A DNA stretch of 64,000 nucleotides from Liquorilactobacillus sucicola DSM 21376 = JCM 15457 (GCF_000612445.1 NZ_BALC01000004.1:230301-294300), one strand, 5' to 3'. Positions 27,985-39,564 are shown, counted from the stretch's first letter. Notes: a model not told the origin generated them from the letters alone. Numbers and translations: made by a program.

Positions 27985-29361
27985 ATGATTGAAAAAAAGA
28001 TCTTGGATATTGATCAAATAAATGTTTCAAAGACAAAAGAAGAATTAATTGAAATCGGCAGAAAGAAGTATCAGGCAGTACCGAGTGAGAAATTGACTGC
28101 TTATCAAGACGTTAAAAGAAATGCTGTTAATATTATTAAGTCTGTTGAAAAGAATCTAATTTCCGAGCTTTTGCCATTGCGACGAGAACGAATGCTGAAA
28201 AATTCATTTTCATTTTATCGCGGGACAGCTGGTTTGATGGATTTTGATTTAGCTGCACAGATTCATAGTAATATTCCAGTTTTGCTTTGTGGTGATGCAC
28301 ATATTGGAAACTATGGTTTTTATGCTTCACCGGAACGACAGTTGCTGTTTGATCTTAATGATTTTGATGAAGCTAGGATCGGCAACTGGGAAAGCGACCT
28401 ACGTCGTTTGCTTGTTAGTGTATACCTAGCAGGCAGGGATAATGGATTTAAAGATAAGAAATTACGGAAGTTACTCGGGAAAGTCACTGCGGCGTATCGC
28501 GCGGCTATTGCTCAAGCAGGATCAATGAATCTGATGGAACGCTTTCATCTTTCGCCTAAAGTTAGATTGCTAGCAGAAACTGTGCGTGAACAGACCGATG
28601 GTGATTTTGAAAAACCGCTAGCAGATATTATTGGGAAGGCAACTAAAAATGATCTGGGCAAGGTGCTCAAAAAATTTACAATGCTGAATTCTAATGGGGA
28701 GCGAGTCTTTATTGAAGATACCCCACGGTCTGTTCATGTTTCTAAGAAACAAATGCAAAAATTTACCGTTGCATTTAAAGACTATCGCACAACAGTTCCT
28801 GAAAGGATTAAAGTTTTGCTGATGCAATATCGGATTACAGATGTTATTCGACATAGCGTGGGTGTGGGTAGTTTTGGTACCCGCTGTTACCTATTATTAT
28901 TGACTGCCAATGATAGCAGCCACTTGGTCCTTCAAGTTAAAGAGGCCTTGCCTACGAGAGATTCATTTATTCCACTGAAACTGGATATTGATCTTCATAG
29001 AGAAATAGGTGAAGGTAATCGGATCATTAAGGCACAGAAAATAATGCAGTCTGCCTCAGATCCATTTTTAGGAAGTATGAATGTTGGACAACGCAGTTAT
29101 TATGTGCGGCAATTCAGAGATATGAAAGGTTCATTTGATCTTGAAAAAATGGGATGGCAAGGATATAAACTTTATACAGAAGTCTGTGCATTGCTTCTGG
29201 CTTTCAGCCATTTTCATAGTCCAACTGCACCGATAATTCAAGGTTATCTTGAAGAAGCGGGGGATGATTTTGACGAGTTAATGGCTGCGTGGACAGTTAA
29301 GTATGCACAGCAAGTTAGTGATGATTATAAAAAGTACAAGAAGTATGTCGTAGAGAACTAG
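27985..29361 (+). CDS. DUF2252 family protein
   Basis: A 458-residue protein of the uncharacterised DUF2252 family. It has YRGTAGLMDFDLA, then VLLCGDAHIGNYGF and LLFDLNDFDEARIGNWESDL. The spacing of G-D-x-H-x-x-N and D-x-N-D-F-D resembles the catalytic and metal-binding loops of aminoglycoside-phosphotransferase-like kinases, and a phosphotransferase role has been suggested for this reason only (inference). The rest is helical. ATG 27985 is chosen, eight bases after GAGGAG. A GTG three codons earlier overlaps that site. No promoter of its own was found; expression may come from remnants of the SDR copy. No functional link to CRISPR is evident. Confidence 0.8.
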   Translation: MIEKKILDIDQINVSKTKEELIEIGRKKYQAVPSEKLTAYQDVKRNAVNIIKSVEKNLISELLPLRRERMLKNSFSFYRGTAGLMDFDLAAQIHSNIPVLLCGDAHIGNYGFYASPERQLLFDLNDFDEARIGNWESDLRRLLVSVYLAGRDNGFKDKKLRKLLGKVTAAYRAAIAQAGSMNLMERFHLSPKVRLLAETVREQTDGDFEKPLADIIGKATKNDLGKVLKKFTMLNSNGERVFIEDTPRSVHVSKKQMQKFTVAFKDYRTTVPERIKVLLMQYRITDVIRHSVGVGSFGTRCYLLLLTANDSSHLVLQVKEALPTRDSFIPLKLDIDLHREIGEGNRIIKAQKIMQSASDPFLGSMNVGQRSYYVRQFRDMKGSFDLEKMGWQGYKLYTEVCALLLAFSHFHSPTAPIIQGYLEEAGDDFDELMAAWTVKYAQQVSDDYKKYKKYVVEN

Positions 29362-29484
29362 TAAGCAATGGTCTTTTTGGCCTGTTTACGAGGTGCTTTT
29401 TAATGGTTTCCCATTTCAGGATAGTAGCGTCTTATGAATGAAAGTCGTATAATATTTTTATTCTAACAAAGTAGAGGAGAAATT

Positions 29485-32019
29485 ATGGCTGAATTGAAAC
29501 GCTTTTATAATATGTTCCAACCAACACATTATGATATTTTTTTGGATATTGACCGTGAATCTAAAAAAATTACCGGTAAAACAACGATTACAGGTACGGC
29601 TAAAGAGCAAAATATCTCGATTCATCAGAAAGATCTGGAAATACTATCTGTGCAGTTGGATGGTCAAAGTTTGCCTTTTGAGATTGATAACGAAAATGAT
29701 GCCCTTAAAATTGATTTAGAAAAAACGGGTGATGTTAAGTTAAGTATTGTATACGATGCGCAATTAACAGACACAATGATGGGGATTTATCCATCATATT
29801 ACACGGTAGATGGTGTCAAAAAGCAGATTATAGGAACACAGTTTGAAACTAATTTTGCAAGACAAGCCTTTCCGTGTATTGATGAGCCTGAGGCCAAAGC
29901 GACTTTTGATATAGCTCTTAAATTTGATGAGCATCCAGGTGAAATTACGTTAAGTAATATGCCAGAAATTCGGGTTGTCGATGGAATCCATTACTTTGAC
30001 ACAACTGTTCGAATGTCGACTTACTTGGTTGCTTTCGCTTTTGGTGAACTGCAAAGCAAACAGACAACTACCAAAAGTGGCGTGAAAATCGGTGTGTTTG
30101 CGACTAAGGCACATCGGCCTAGTGAATTGGACTTTGGGCTTGATATTGCTAAAAGATCCATTGAGTTTTATGAAGACTTTTACCAAACACCTTATCCATT
30201 ACCTCATTCTTGGCAGCTGGCTTTACCTGATTTCTCGGCAGGAGCAATGGAAAACTGGGGACTGGTAACGTATCGTGAAGCGTATTTGTTGCTTGACCCC
30301 GAAAATACGGCACTTGATATGAAACAGCTCGTTGCAACCGTAATCGCACATGAATTAGCCCATCAATGGTTTGGCGATTTAGTGACAATGAAATGGTGGG
30401 ACGATTTGTGGCTAAATGAAAGTTTTGCCAACATGATGGAATATGTTGCAGTTGATGCTCTTGAACCTAGCTGGCGTATTTGGGAAACTTTCCAAACCTC
30501 AGAGGTTCCAGCTGCGCTGCAGCGGGATGCTACTGATGGGGTACAATCGGTGCATGTTAATGTTGAAAACCCAGCAGAAATTGATGCTTTGTTTGATGGT
30601 GCGATCGTGTATGCAAAAGGTTCACGTATGCTGGTGATGGTACGTGCGTTGATTGGTGATGATGCTTTGCGAGCTGGTTTGAAGAACTATTTTGCAGCCC
30701 ATCAGTTTAGCAATGCGACGGGTGCTGATTTATGGTCCGCTTTAGGTGATGCAGCTGGTATTGATGTAGGTGCTATCATGAATTCATGGTTAGAGCAACC
30801 GGGCTACCCAGTAGTAACGGCTAGTGTCGTCAATGGGCAGTTAGTATTGCAACAGCAGCAATTCTTTATTGGCAAGGGTGAAGAAGTAGGCCGCCAATGG
30901 CAGATCCCGTTGAATAGCAATTATGCAAAAGCACCGACAATTTTAGCTGAGAAGAAGGTAGAGTTGGGGAATTATGCTGCTCTACGTGAAAGTGCTGGTA
31001 CACCATTCAGGTTGAATGTAGGTAATAATTCACATTTTATTGTTCGATACGATGACACTTTGCTAACCGATCTTTTGAATGATGCGGACTCTCTGGATGA
31101 TATTTCAAGGTTGCAACTTTTACAAGACTTGCGTTTGCTGGCAGAAGGAAAACAAGTATCTTATGTTGCTGTTATACCGCTGCTCTTAAAATTTGCAGAT
31201 AGCCACTCAGCCGTTGTTAACACGGTTTTATATCAGGTAGCAGGCAATCTGAAGAAGTTCGTAACACCTGATTCTGAACAGGAAAAGAATCTGCAAGACT
31301 TCTTCAATAAGTTGAGCGCGCCACAAGTTGCGCGTTTGGGCTGGCAAAGAAAAGCTAATGAATCAAATGATGACCAGCTGACACGTCCGTACGTGTTAAA
31401 TGCAGCTTTGTATGCTAAGAATGCAGCTGCGATTGCTGTAGCGCACGATTTATTCACTGCCAACAGTACGAACTTAGCGTCATTACCAGCTGATATTAGA
31501 GTTCTTGTACTGCGTAATGAAGTAAAAAATTTCGGCAACAGTCGCTTGTTTGACGACTTACTGGAAGCATATCGGACAACTTCCGATGCAAGTTACAAAG
31601 CAGATATAAATTCGGCTTTGACAAGTACTAATGATCTAGAATTGATTGCACGTTTAATTACCAAATTTAAGGATGCTGAAACAATAAAGCCGCAGGATTT
31701 GCGTGCTTGGTTCCGCGGTGTCTTGTCTAATGAAGATGGGCAACAGGCAGCGTGGGACTGGCTACGTGACGACTGGGACTGGCTTGAGAAAACAGTTGGC
31801 GGAGACATGGAATTTACGACATTTATTACAGTTATTGCGGGCGTTTTCCGAACAGCAGAACGGCTGGCAGAGTTTAAAAAGTTCTTTGAACCTAAGCTGG
31901 AAACTCCAGGTTTGAAACGTGAGATCACAATGGATATTAAAGTGATTGAAAGCCGCGTCGAACTCATTGAACGTGAAAAAGAAGCAGTAAACAAAATGAT
32001 AGCTTCTATTGTTGAATAA
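29485..32019 (+). CDS. pepN: Aminopeptidase N
   Basis: An 844-residue M1 zinc metallopeptidase that removes N-terminal residues from peptides in the cytosol, central to casein peptide use in lactic acid bacteria. GAMENWG starts at residue 253. The zinc site is HELAHQW with His289, Glu290 and His293, and the third ligand Glu312 in LWLNESFA. The C-terminal half is the ERAP1-like helical domain. Length equals the usual 840-850. AGAGGAGAAATT precedes ATG 29485. Monocistronic, with 124 bases upstream and a strong hairpin downstream. Confidence 0.97.
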   Translation: MAELKRFYNMFQPTHYDIFLDIDRESKKITGKTTITGTAKEQNISIHQKDLEILSVQLDGQSLPFEIDNENDALKIDLEKTGDVKLSIVYDAQLTDTMMGIYPSYYTVDGVKKQIIGTQFETNFARQAFPCIDEPEAKATFDIALKFDEHPGEITLSNMPEIRVVDGIHYFDTTVRMSTYLVAFAFGELQSKQTTTKSGVKIGVFATKAHRPSELDFGLDIAKRSIEFYEDFYQTPYPLPHSWQLALPDFSAGAMENWGLVTYREAYLLLDPENTALDMKQLVATVIAHELAHQWFGDLVTMKWWDDLWLNESFANMMEYVAVDALEPSWRIWETFQTSEVPAALQRDATDGVQSVHVNVENPAEIDALFDGAIVYAKGSRMLVMVRALIGDDALRAGLKNYFAAHQFSNATGADLWSALGDAAGIDVGAIMNSWLEQPGYPVVTASVVNGQLVLQQQQFFIGKGEEVGRQWQIPLNSNYAKAPTILAEKKVELGNYAALRESAGTPFRLNVGNNSHFIVRYDDTLLTDLLNDADSLDDISRLQLLQDLRLLAEGKQVSYVAVIPLLLKFADSHSAVVNTVLYQVAGNLKKFVTPDSEQEKNLQDFFNKLSAPQVARLGWQRKANESNDDQLTRPYVLNAALYAKNAAAIAVAHDLFTANSTNLASLPADIRVLVLRNEVKNFGNSRLFDDLLEAYRTTSDASYKADINSALTSTNDLELIARLITKFKDAETIKPQDLRAWFRGVLSNEDGQQAAWDWLRDDWDWLEKTVGGDMEFTTFITVIAGVFRTAERLAEFKKFFEPKLETPGLKREITMDIKVIESRVELIEREKEAVNKMIASIVE

Positions 32020-32183
32020 TTATTGTTTGGTGAATGTTGGGTACATCAATGAACGTGTGCATAAGTCAGCGGATTTGAAGACTAACTCAAAATTGAAAAC
32101 ACTATGAGTTTGTAGTTATGAACAATTCGAAGTTAGACGAAAAATTTTACTTATAGAACACGTTAATTCGTATATATCGACTT

Positions 32184-32234
32184 AAAAAAGGAACCTAACT
32201 CAAGATTTAATTCTTGACCAAGGTTCCTTTTTTG
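32184..32234. terminator. Bidirectional terminator between pepN and the reductase gene
   Basis: AAAAAAGGAACCT pairs with AGGTTCCTTTTTT, with an inner stem CAAGA/TCTTG. A-run on one side and T-run on the other allow it to serve both converging genes. A copy of the dispersed element lies directly upstream (32145-32176). Confidence 0.85.
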
Positions 32235-32281
32235 ATAGTTCGAGCAAAAGGGCGAAGACATATATTGTTACTAAAATAGAT

Positions 32282-33490
32282 TTAATTAGCTTTCTCTAAC
32301 GGTAATAGCGCGTTTAAATCTGTAAAATGCGGTTTCTTTTTCAAAATATTGCGAAAATGATCCAAGTTTATCGCTGCATTCCAGAGTAATACGCCTTGTA
32401 GGATATTCTCTTCAAAATAGTAAACGACTTTGCCGTCCGAATGTTTGAGTTTCTCTTCATACATTTCTAAATTTGAGCTGACAGTCCCCAGAGCTTCCCA
32501 TGAAACATCGAAAACCCAACTGTAGAAGTATGGTGTATGGTCATAAGGAATTATCTTGCCAGCCATATTTTGCCCAGCAATATATCCTGACTTGATAGCA
32601 TGGTTGACATGGCCTGCGTTCTGACGTCCCAAAATAACATCTGGATAGCAAATAATATCGCCTGCAGCCCATATATCATTTGCAGAGGTCTTTAAATACT
32701 TATCAACAACTACCCCGAGGTTGTCTGATTTTAGATGCGCATTTTTTGAAAGAGCGAGATTGGGCTGAGCACCTAATCCTAGAATCAAACCATCTCCTTC
32801 AAGAATTGAACCATCATTAAGAAAAAGCTTAACATGATTATCTTCAACTTCGTATTTTTGAGCACGTTTGCGAGAGTATATTTTAACACCGGCAGCAAGG
32901 TATTTGTCTTGATACTGTTTGCTTAAGTTCGCTGGAAATTTTTTATCGTAGAGCTGTTCTCCACTGATGACAAGAGAAACTTGAACATCATTTTGGATAA
33001 GTCCAGCTGCTATTTCATTGCCAATATAGCCATTACCAACAACGATAACGTGTTTATGAGGACTGCTAAAAGAACGAATTTTACGATAATCAGCTTTAGA
33101 ACGCAGTGCAACAACTAAGTCACTCTCGGGGCCATTCAGCGTTAGAGCTTTGCTGCCAGTTGCAAGTAATAGCTTGTCGTAACTGAATTTGGTTCCGTCG
33201 GTCGTAGTAACAAGGTGCTGCGCTGGAGATATATTTGTTACCTGCGTTTTTAAAAAGAGATTGGCGTTATTTTTTTCTTTGGTATGAAAATTTGTATCAT
33301 TTTCAGTAAAGTCTGAATCAACCCAAAGTTTTTTACTTAAAGCCGGTCTTGCGTAAGGCTCGTCAGAATCGGCGGAAATGATTCCCAATGATCCTTTGCG
33401 GTCAATGGAACGAATGCCTGCAGCTGCTTGGTCAGCCGCCATTCCACCACCGATTAAGAGATAGTTAAAATGCCTGATTTTCTCGGTCAT
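32282..33490 (-). CDS. AIF/rubredoxin-reductase-like FAD-dependent NAD(P)H oxidoreductase
   Basis: A 402-residue pyridine-nucleotide-disulfide-type flavoprotein. FAD binding: NYLLIGGGMAADQAAAGIR at the N-terminus and NDIWAAGDI near residue 275. NAD(P)H binding: VIVVGNGYIGNEIAAGL in the middle. The RPALSKKLW segment is typical of AIF and ferredoxin/rubredoxin reductases, and no redox-active Cys pair is seen, which separates it from disulfide reductases. It probably passes electrons from NAD(P)H to an unidentified acceptor. The C-terminal domain contains FYSWVFDVSWEALG. GAAAGAGGG lies upstream of ATG 33490 on this strand. Monocistronic. Confidence 0.8.
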   Translation of the reverse strand: MTEKIRHFNYLLIGGGMAADQAAAGIRSIDRKGSLGIISADSDEPYARPALSKKLWVDSDFTENDTNFHTKEKNNANLFLKTQVTNISPAQHLVTTTDGTKFSYDKLLLATGSKALTLNGPESDLVVALRSKADYRKIRSFSSPHKHVIVVGNGYIGNEIAAGLIQNDVQVSLVISGEQLYDKKFPANLSKQYQDKYLAAGVKIYSRKRAQKYEVEDNHVKLFLNDGSILEGDGLILGLGAQPNLALSKNAHLKSDNLGVVVDKYLKTSANDIWAAGDIICYPDVILGRQNAGHVNHAIKSGYIAGQNMAGKIIPYDHTPYFYSWVFDVSWEALGTVSSNLEMYEEKLKHSDGKVVYYFEENILQGVLLWNAAINLDHFRNILKKKPHFTDLNALLPLEKAN

Positions 33491-33761
33491 AGATTGTACC
33501 CTCTTTCAATGTTTTATTGATAGTGCAACCCTTTGGTTTACAAAAAGTCTTTTGTCTTGATTATAGAGGAGCGGACACAAAAGTTTAAAAAATCTGCTTA
33601 AAAATAGCATAGGAAATTTTTTCCATACCGGTAAAATACTCTAAGTTATCAGAAGAATAGTTCAAGCTAAAATAATTCTTTTTAATGGTTAATATAGTAT
33701 ACTTAACTAAAATAATTAATAAATTACAGAGAGCTTCTAAATAAATTAAAAGGCAAAATGA

Positions 33762-33789
33762 TTGAATAAAAATAAATATTGTGTACAAT
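33762..33789 (+). promoter_or_regulatory. Promoter of the glycerol operon
   Basis: TTGAAT at 33762-33767, a 16-base spacer and TACAAT at 33784-33789. The predicted start of transcription is near 33796, immediately before the cre. Confidence 0.6.
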
Positions 33790-33799
33790 ATAAATTGTT

Positions 33800-33815
33800 A
33801 TGATAGCGGATACAT
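33800..33815 (+). promoter_or_regulatory. Catabolite-responsive element (cre)
   Basis: ATGATAGCGGATACAT matches the cre consensus WTGNNARCGNWWWCAW at every position. It overlaps the expected transcription start of glpK, the arrangement for CcpA repression in the presence of a preferred sugar. Between 33491 and 33760 no other feature is visible apart from AT-rich spacer. Confidence 0.8.
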
Positions 33816-33859
33816 AACTTCGGAGGGTAACTTTTTTAGCAATTCTCGCAATATTTTAA

Positions 33860-35389
<1,530 letters not shown>

Positions 35390-35407
35390 GGAAGGATGGA
35401 AAAGCTA

Positions 35408-37270
35408 ATGGGATTCTCAAATGAAACTCGGCAAGAAAATATTGCACGTCTACAGGATGAGGAGCTTGATCTGTTAGTTATCGGTGGTGGAATAACGGGA
35501 GCAGGTGTGGCTGTCCAAGCGGCAGCTTCTGGTATTAAGGTCGGTTTGATCGAGATGCAAGACTTTGCTGAAGGAACTAGTTCACGTTCAACTAAATTGG
35601 TACATGGAGGCTTGCGTTATCTAAAGACGTTTGATGTCGAAGTTGTTTCTGATACGGTAAAGGAACGAGCTGTTGTGCAAGGAATAGCACCACACATTCC
35701 ACGCCCATTTCCAATGCTGCTGCCTGTTTATGATGACCCAGCTTCAACCTTCAACATGTTCAGTTTAAAAGTTGCGATGGATCTTTATGATCGTTTAGCA
35801 GGAGTAAATGGTACTAAGTATGCTAATTATACAATTGACAGGGCAGAAGTGATTCAAAGAGAGCCGAACATCAATCAGGAAGGGCTGTTAGGCGCCGGCG
35901 TTTACCTTGATTATGTCAATAATGATTCACGGCTAGTCATTGAGAACTTAAAGGAGGCAAATACTTTAGGCGGAATTATTGCAAGTCGCGTCAAAGCTGT
36001 GTCTGCGCTTTACGATACCGCCGGAATTATTAAGGGGGTGAAAGCTAAAAATGAGTTGACAGGAGAAAAATTCGATATTCGAGCTAGATTGGTTATCAAC
36101 ACCACAGGCCCGTGGGTGGACCGGGTTTTTGCACTTGACAAAAGCAAGAGCCAAGTTCCAAAAATGCGCCCAACCAAAGGTATTCATCTAGTTGTGGACG
36201 AGACACGTTTATCTGTTCCGCAGCCCACCTACTTTGACTCTGGAATGGGTGACGGCCGAATGATCTTTGTCGTACCGCGTGAAGGGAAAACTTATTTTGG
36301 GACAACGGATACTGATTATGAGGGTGACTATAGGCATCCGAAGGTTGAAAAGAAAGATGTTGATTATTTATTAAAGGCACTTAACAAGCATTTTCCCAAA
36401 ACCAGACTTAGCTTGAGGGATATTGAGGCTAGTTGGGCCGGATTGAGACCTTTAATAGCTGGGAACAGCAGCTCTGACTATAATGGGGGTGGTGCAAACG
36501 CGGGCAAAGTATCAGCAGAAAGTTTTGCACACTTGGTCAAAACCGTGAGCGAGTTTAATGAAGACGAAGCGACGCGCGCTGATGTTGAGCAGGCAATCAG
36601 TCAATTAAGGACCGCGAGAATGGAAACGGCATTGACACCGTCGCAGGTCTCACGGGGTTCGTCACTGGATGTAGGAGAAAATCGGTTGATTACACTATCT
36701 GGTGGGAAAATAACAGATTATCGTAAAATGGCTGCGGGAGCAATGAAACTTATTAGAAAAATGTTGAAAGACTATTTTGATGTTGATTCTAATGAAATCG
36801 ATTCCAAAAAGCTCCAAGTATCAGGCGGACACTTTGATCCAACTAATGTTGAAGACACGATTGAGTTTTATAAAACAATAACAATGGAGAAAGGAATACC
36901 TGAAAAAAGAGCACTTGACCTTGCTAATCGCTTTGGTTCAAACACACCGCGTGTTATCGCAAACATTAGTAAAATAGAAATGAAGACAAATTCTACACTC
37001 GATCTTGCCGAACGGCTAAGTCTCTATTACGCAGTCAAAGAGGAAATGACCCTGACACCTGTTGACTATCTTCTGCGTCGGACAAATCATATATTGTTCC
37101 ATGCAGATAAGGTCGGCAAAATAAAAGAGTCAGTTGTTGGAGAAATGGCTGAGATTCTAGGTTGGTCAAGTGAACAAACAGATAAAATGCGTACACAGTT
37201 GGATCAAGTGATCTCAGAAACCGAATTGAACTATCTTAAACAAAGCAAGCAAAAACAACTTATAGGGTAG
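35408..37270 (+). CDS. glpO: Alpha-glycerophosphate oxidase / glycerol-3-phosphate dehydrogenase
   Basis: A 620-residue FAD enzyme oxidising glycerol-3-phosphate to dihydroxyacetone phosphate. The FAD motif is LLVIGGGITGAGVAVQAAASG, followed by GTSSRSTKLVHGGLRYLK, and the C-terminal DAO accessory domain. In lactic acid bacteria this form usually uses O2 and releases H2O2; the length above 600 residues supports the oxidase branch over the shorter GlpD. ATG 35408 is preferred because AAGGAAGGA ends about 11 bases before it; ATG 35396 overlaps that site. Between glpK and glpF in one transcript. Confidence 0.93.
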   Translation: MGFSNETRQENIARLQDEELDLLVIGGGITGAGVAVQAAASGIKVGLIEMQDFAEGTSSRSTKLVHGGLRYLKTFDVEVVSDTVKERAVVQGIAPHIPRPFPMLLPVYDDPASTFNMFSLKVAMDLYDRLAGVNGTKYANYTIDRAEVIQREPNINQEGLLGAGVYLDYVNNDSRLVIENLKEANTLGGIIASRVKAVSALYDTAGIIKGVKAKNELTGEKFDIRARLVINTTGPWVDRVFALDKSKSQVPKMRPTKGIHLVVDETRLSVPQPTYFDSGMGDGRMIFVVPREGKTYFGTTDTDYEGDYRHPKVEKKDVDYLLKALNKHFPKTRLSLRDIEASWAGLRPLIAGNSSSDYNGGGANAGKVSAESFAHLVKTVSEFNEDEATRADVEQAISQLRTARMETALTPSQVSRGSSLDVGENRLITLSGGKITDYRKMAAGAMKLIRKMLKDYFDVDSNEIDSKKLQVSGGHFDPTNVEDTIEFYKTITMEKGIPEKRALDLANRFGSNTPRVIANISKIEMKTNSTLDLAERLSLYYAVKEEMTLTPVDYLLRRTNHILFHADKVGKIKESVVGEMAEILGWSSEQTDKMRTQLDQVISETELNYLKQSKQKQLIG

Positions 37271-37279
37271 GTGAAAGAG

Positions 37280-37996
37280 ATGAATAGTATTCCAGTTCAA
37301 GCATTGGGTGAATTTATTGGGACATTTATTTTAGTATTATTGGGAGACGGAGTTTGCGCGGGAGTTAATCTTACAAAGTCGAAAGCGAACAATTCAGGAT
37401 GGGTGGTAATCTCGCTGGGATGGGGATTTGCAGTTACAATGGGGATATATACTTCGGCTTTTTTAGGCCCTGCTCATCTTAATCCAGCAGTTACCATTGG
37501 AATGGCACTGGCAAATAAATTTCCTTGGTCAGGTGTGCTGCTTTTTATTATTGCACAAATGCTGGGGGCATTTTTAGGAGCACTGTTAGTTTGGGTTCAC
37601 TATTTGCCTCATTGGCAAGCTACTAAGGACAAAGAATTGATTTTAGGAACGTTCGCAACTGGTCCGGCAATTCGTAATTATTTTGCAAATTTCATGAGTG
37701 AAGTTATTGGAACGTTTGTTTTAGTTTTCTCACTTTTGGCATTTACCCGTGGTCAATTTACAGCAGGTTTAACCCCGGTTATCGTGGGAATTCTTATTAT
37801 TGCGATCGGGCTTTCGTTAGGTGGAACAACAGGTTATGCTATCAATCCAGCACGAGATCTAGCACCGCGTCTAGCACACGCACTTTTACCTATTAAAAAC
37901 AAGGGTGGTTCTGATTGGAAATATAGTTGGGTTCCAGTACTTGGCCCTGTTGTGGGTGGCATTTTAGGAGCTGTGCTTTTTATAATATTACCGTAA
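37280..37996 (+). CDS. glpF: Glycerol uptake facilitator
   Basis: A 238-residue aquaglyceroporin with six hydrophobic helices. The two pore motifs are HLNPAVTIG and AINPARDLAPR; the Asp after the second NPAR is the mark of glycerol-conducting family members rather than water-only aquaporins. ATG 37280 follows TAGGTGA; a GTG three codons earlier is the alternative. Last gene of the glycerol operon, with a terminator 46 bases later. Confidence 0.93.
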   Translation: MNSIPVQALGEFIGTFILVLLGDGVCAGVNLTKSKANNSGWVVISLGWGFAVTMGIYTSAFLGPAHLNPAVTIGMALANKFPWSGVLLFIIAQMLGAFLGALLVWVHYLPHWQATKDKELILGTFATGPAIRNYFANFMSEVIGTFVLVFSLLAFTRGQFTAGLTPVIVGILIIAIGLSLGGTTGYAINPARDLAPRLAHALLPIKNKGGSDWKYSWVPVLGPVVGGILGAVLFIILP

Positions 37997-38041
37997 CTGC
38001 AAGTTGATAAGCGGTATATAAGACAAGGGCGATATTTAAAG

Positions 38042-38088
38042 CTAGTCGGGTTCTGAACGGATTCAGGACAGTAGACTAGTTTTTTTAT
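38042..38088 (+). terminator. Terminator of the glycerol operon
   Basis: CTAGTC near 38042 pairs with GACTAG near 38083, with an inner imperfect stem TTCTGAAC/CAGGAC, then seven Ts. Confidence 0.75.
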
Positions 38089-38255
38089 TGCAGCAAAACT
38101 GGAAAGATTTCTCTTTTAGTGAATATATTTGCAAATTCTTTATTTTGCTTAAATTAAAGTTATCTCTTGGAACGCTTGGAAGTATGCTACTTAAATAAGG
38201 CTTTTACAATATATTAAGGAAAAGACATTTGTTTATTATTATTGCTTCTATAGGG

Positions 38256-38283
38256 TTGACATTATATAAAAAATAGTTATCAT
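38256..38283 (+). promoter_or_regulatory. Promoter of ackA
   Basis: TTGACA at 38256-38261, a 16-base spacer and TATCAT at 38278-38283. The rest of the 348-base gap between glpF and ackA holds only the glp terminator and AT-rich sequence. Confidence 0.65.
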
Positions 38284-38343
38284 TATATTTGTGAAGTAAA
38301 TCACATAAATTATCAATAATTCCACAATTTTGGAGGAATGATC

Positions 38344-39564
38344 ATGGAGAAAATACTTGCCGTCAATTCAGGAAGTTCTACTCTCAAAATTCGGCTTTTT
38401 GCAATGCCATTAGAAAAAAGCCTTGTTAGTATGTTATTTGACCCGATTAACGCTGATTATTGCAATATAACTTTTAAACAAGACAATTTTAAAACTAAAC
38501 TTCATTTAGATACAGCAATTGATTATACTGAAGCGGTTGAACTAGCACTTAAATTACTAAAGAAATATCAGGTTATTAATGACTTTTCAGAAATACATGG
38601 AATTGGTCATCGAATTGTCGCAGGAGGAGAAAAGTTCACCTCTTCAACTGTGATTACAGACAAAGTTTTGCGAGATATTGAGGCATTAGCTGAATTTGCT
38701 CCTTTACATAATCCCGCTAATGCAAAGGGAATTCGTGCAACTGCTAGGTTGTTGCCGCATGCACGGCAGGTTGCGGTTTTTGACACGTCTTTTCACTCAT
38801 CCATGGGAAAAAAGAATTTTTTATACGGACTCCCATATGAATACTATCGTACGTTAAAGGTTCGCAAATACGGAGCGCATGGAACAAGTCATCGTTATGT
38901 GGCAATGCAAGCTGCTAAGCTCATCGGGAAACCGTTAACTTCTCTGAAATTAATTACGTTACATCTTGGGGCAGGTGCATCGGTGACTGCTATTAAGAAT
39001 GGGAAGAGTGTTGATACCTCTATGGGCTTTTCACCAGTTTCCGGCTTAATGATGAGTACGCGTTCAGGAGACATTGATCCCTCCGCCCTGTTTTATTTAA
39101 TGCATAAGGGAGTGATTAAGAATATTGATGATTGTCTTAACATCTTAAATAAAAAGTCCGGTTTGCTGGGTGTCTCAGAGACTAGTAACGATATGCGCAC
39201 TTTGGAGAAGAAGGCGTCTGAGGACCCCCAGGCACAATTAGCAATTGAGATGTTTGTGAAAAGGATTGTGGATTATATTGGTGCTTACTGGCTGGAATTA
39301 GGAGGTGCTGATGCTTTGGTCTTTACTGGTGGAATTGGTGAAAAAGATGCTGTGATGCGTGAACGCATTGCCAACAAGTTGGAGCCGCTTAACATTTTCA
39401 GGGCAGTTGAAGGACAGTGGACTGATGCAGATGAGCTTGATTTTACGGGAAAGGGAAGTAGTGCAAAACTGTTGATGATCCCGACAAATGAAGAATTAAT
39501 GATCGCACGAGACGTTTTTAGCTTAGACTCCTCACGCGATGACAATAAAGAGCTTTCGCTTTAA
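38344..39564 (+). CDS. ackA: Acetate kinase
   Basis: A 406-residue ASKHA-fold kinase that converts acetyl phosphate and ADP to acetate and ATP. Landmarks are KILAVNSGSSTLKIRLF, GIGHRIVAGGEKF, FDTSFHSSM, YGAHGTSHRYVA with the catalytic His, LHLGAGASVTAI, and the late nucleotide-binding FTGGIGEKD. ATG 38344 is seven bases after GGAGG; the ATG at 38338 overlaps it. Monocistronic. No pta is nearby, as is usual in lactobacilli. Confidence 0.96.
   Translation: MEKILAVNSGSSTLKIRLFAMPLEKSLVSMLFDPINADYCNITFKQDNFKTKLHLDTAIDYTEAVELALKLLKKYQVINDFSEIHGIGHRIVAGGEKFTSSTVITDKVLRDIEALAEFAPLHNPANAKGIRATARLLPHARQVAVFDTSFHSSMGKKNFLYGLPYEYYRTLKVRKYGAHGTSHRYVAMQAAKLIGKPLTSLKLITLHLGAGASVTAIKNGKSVDTSMGFSPVSGLMMSTRSGDIDPSALFYLMHKGVIKNIDDCLNILNKKSGLLGVSETSNDMRTLEKKASEDPQAQLAIEMFVKRIVDYIGAYWLELGGADALVFTGGIGEKDAVMRERIANKLEPLNIFRAVEGQWTDADELDFTGKGSSAKLLMIPTNEELMIARDVFSLDSSRDDNKELSL

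Noticed and set aside
33585..33788. 67-codon minus-strand frame before glpK
   Set aside because: Low-complexity AT-rich sequence rich in Ile, Phe and Leu, overlapping the glpK promoter; no ribosome site.
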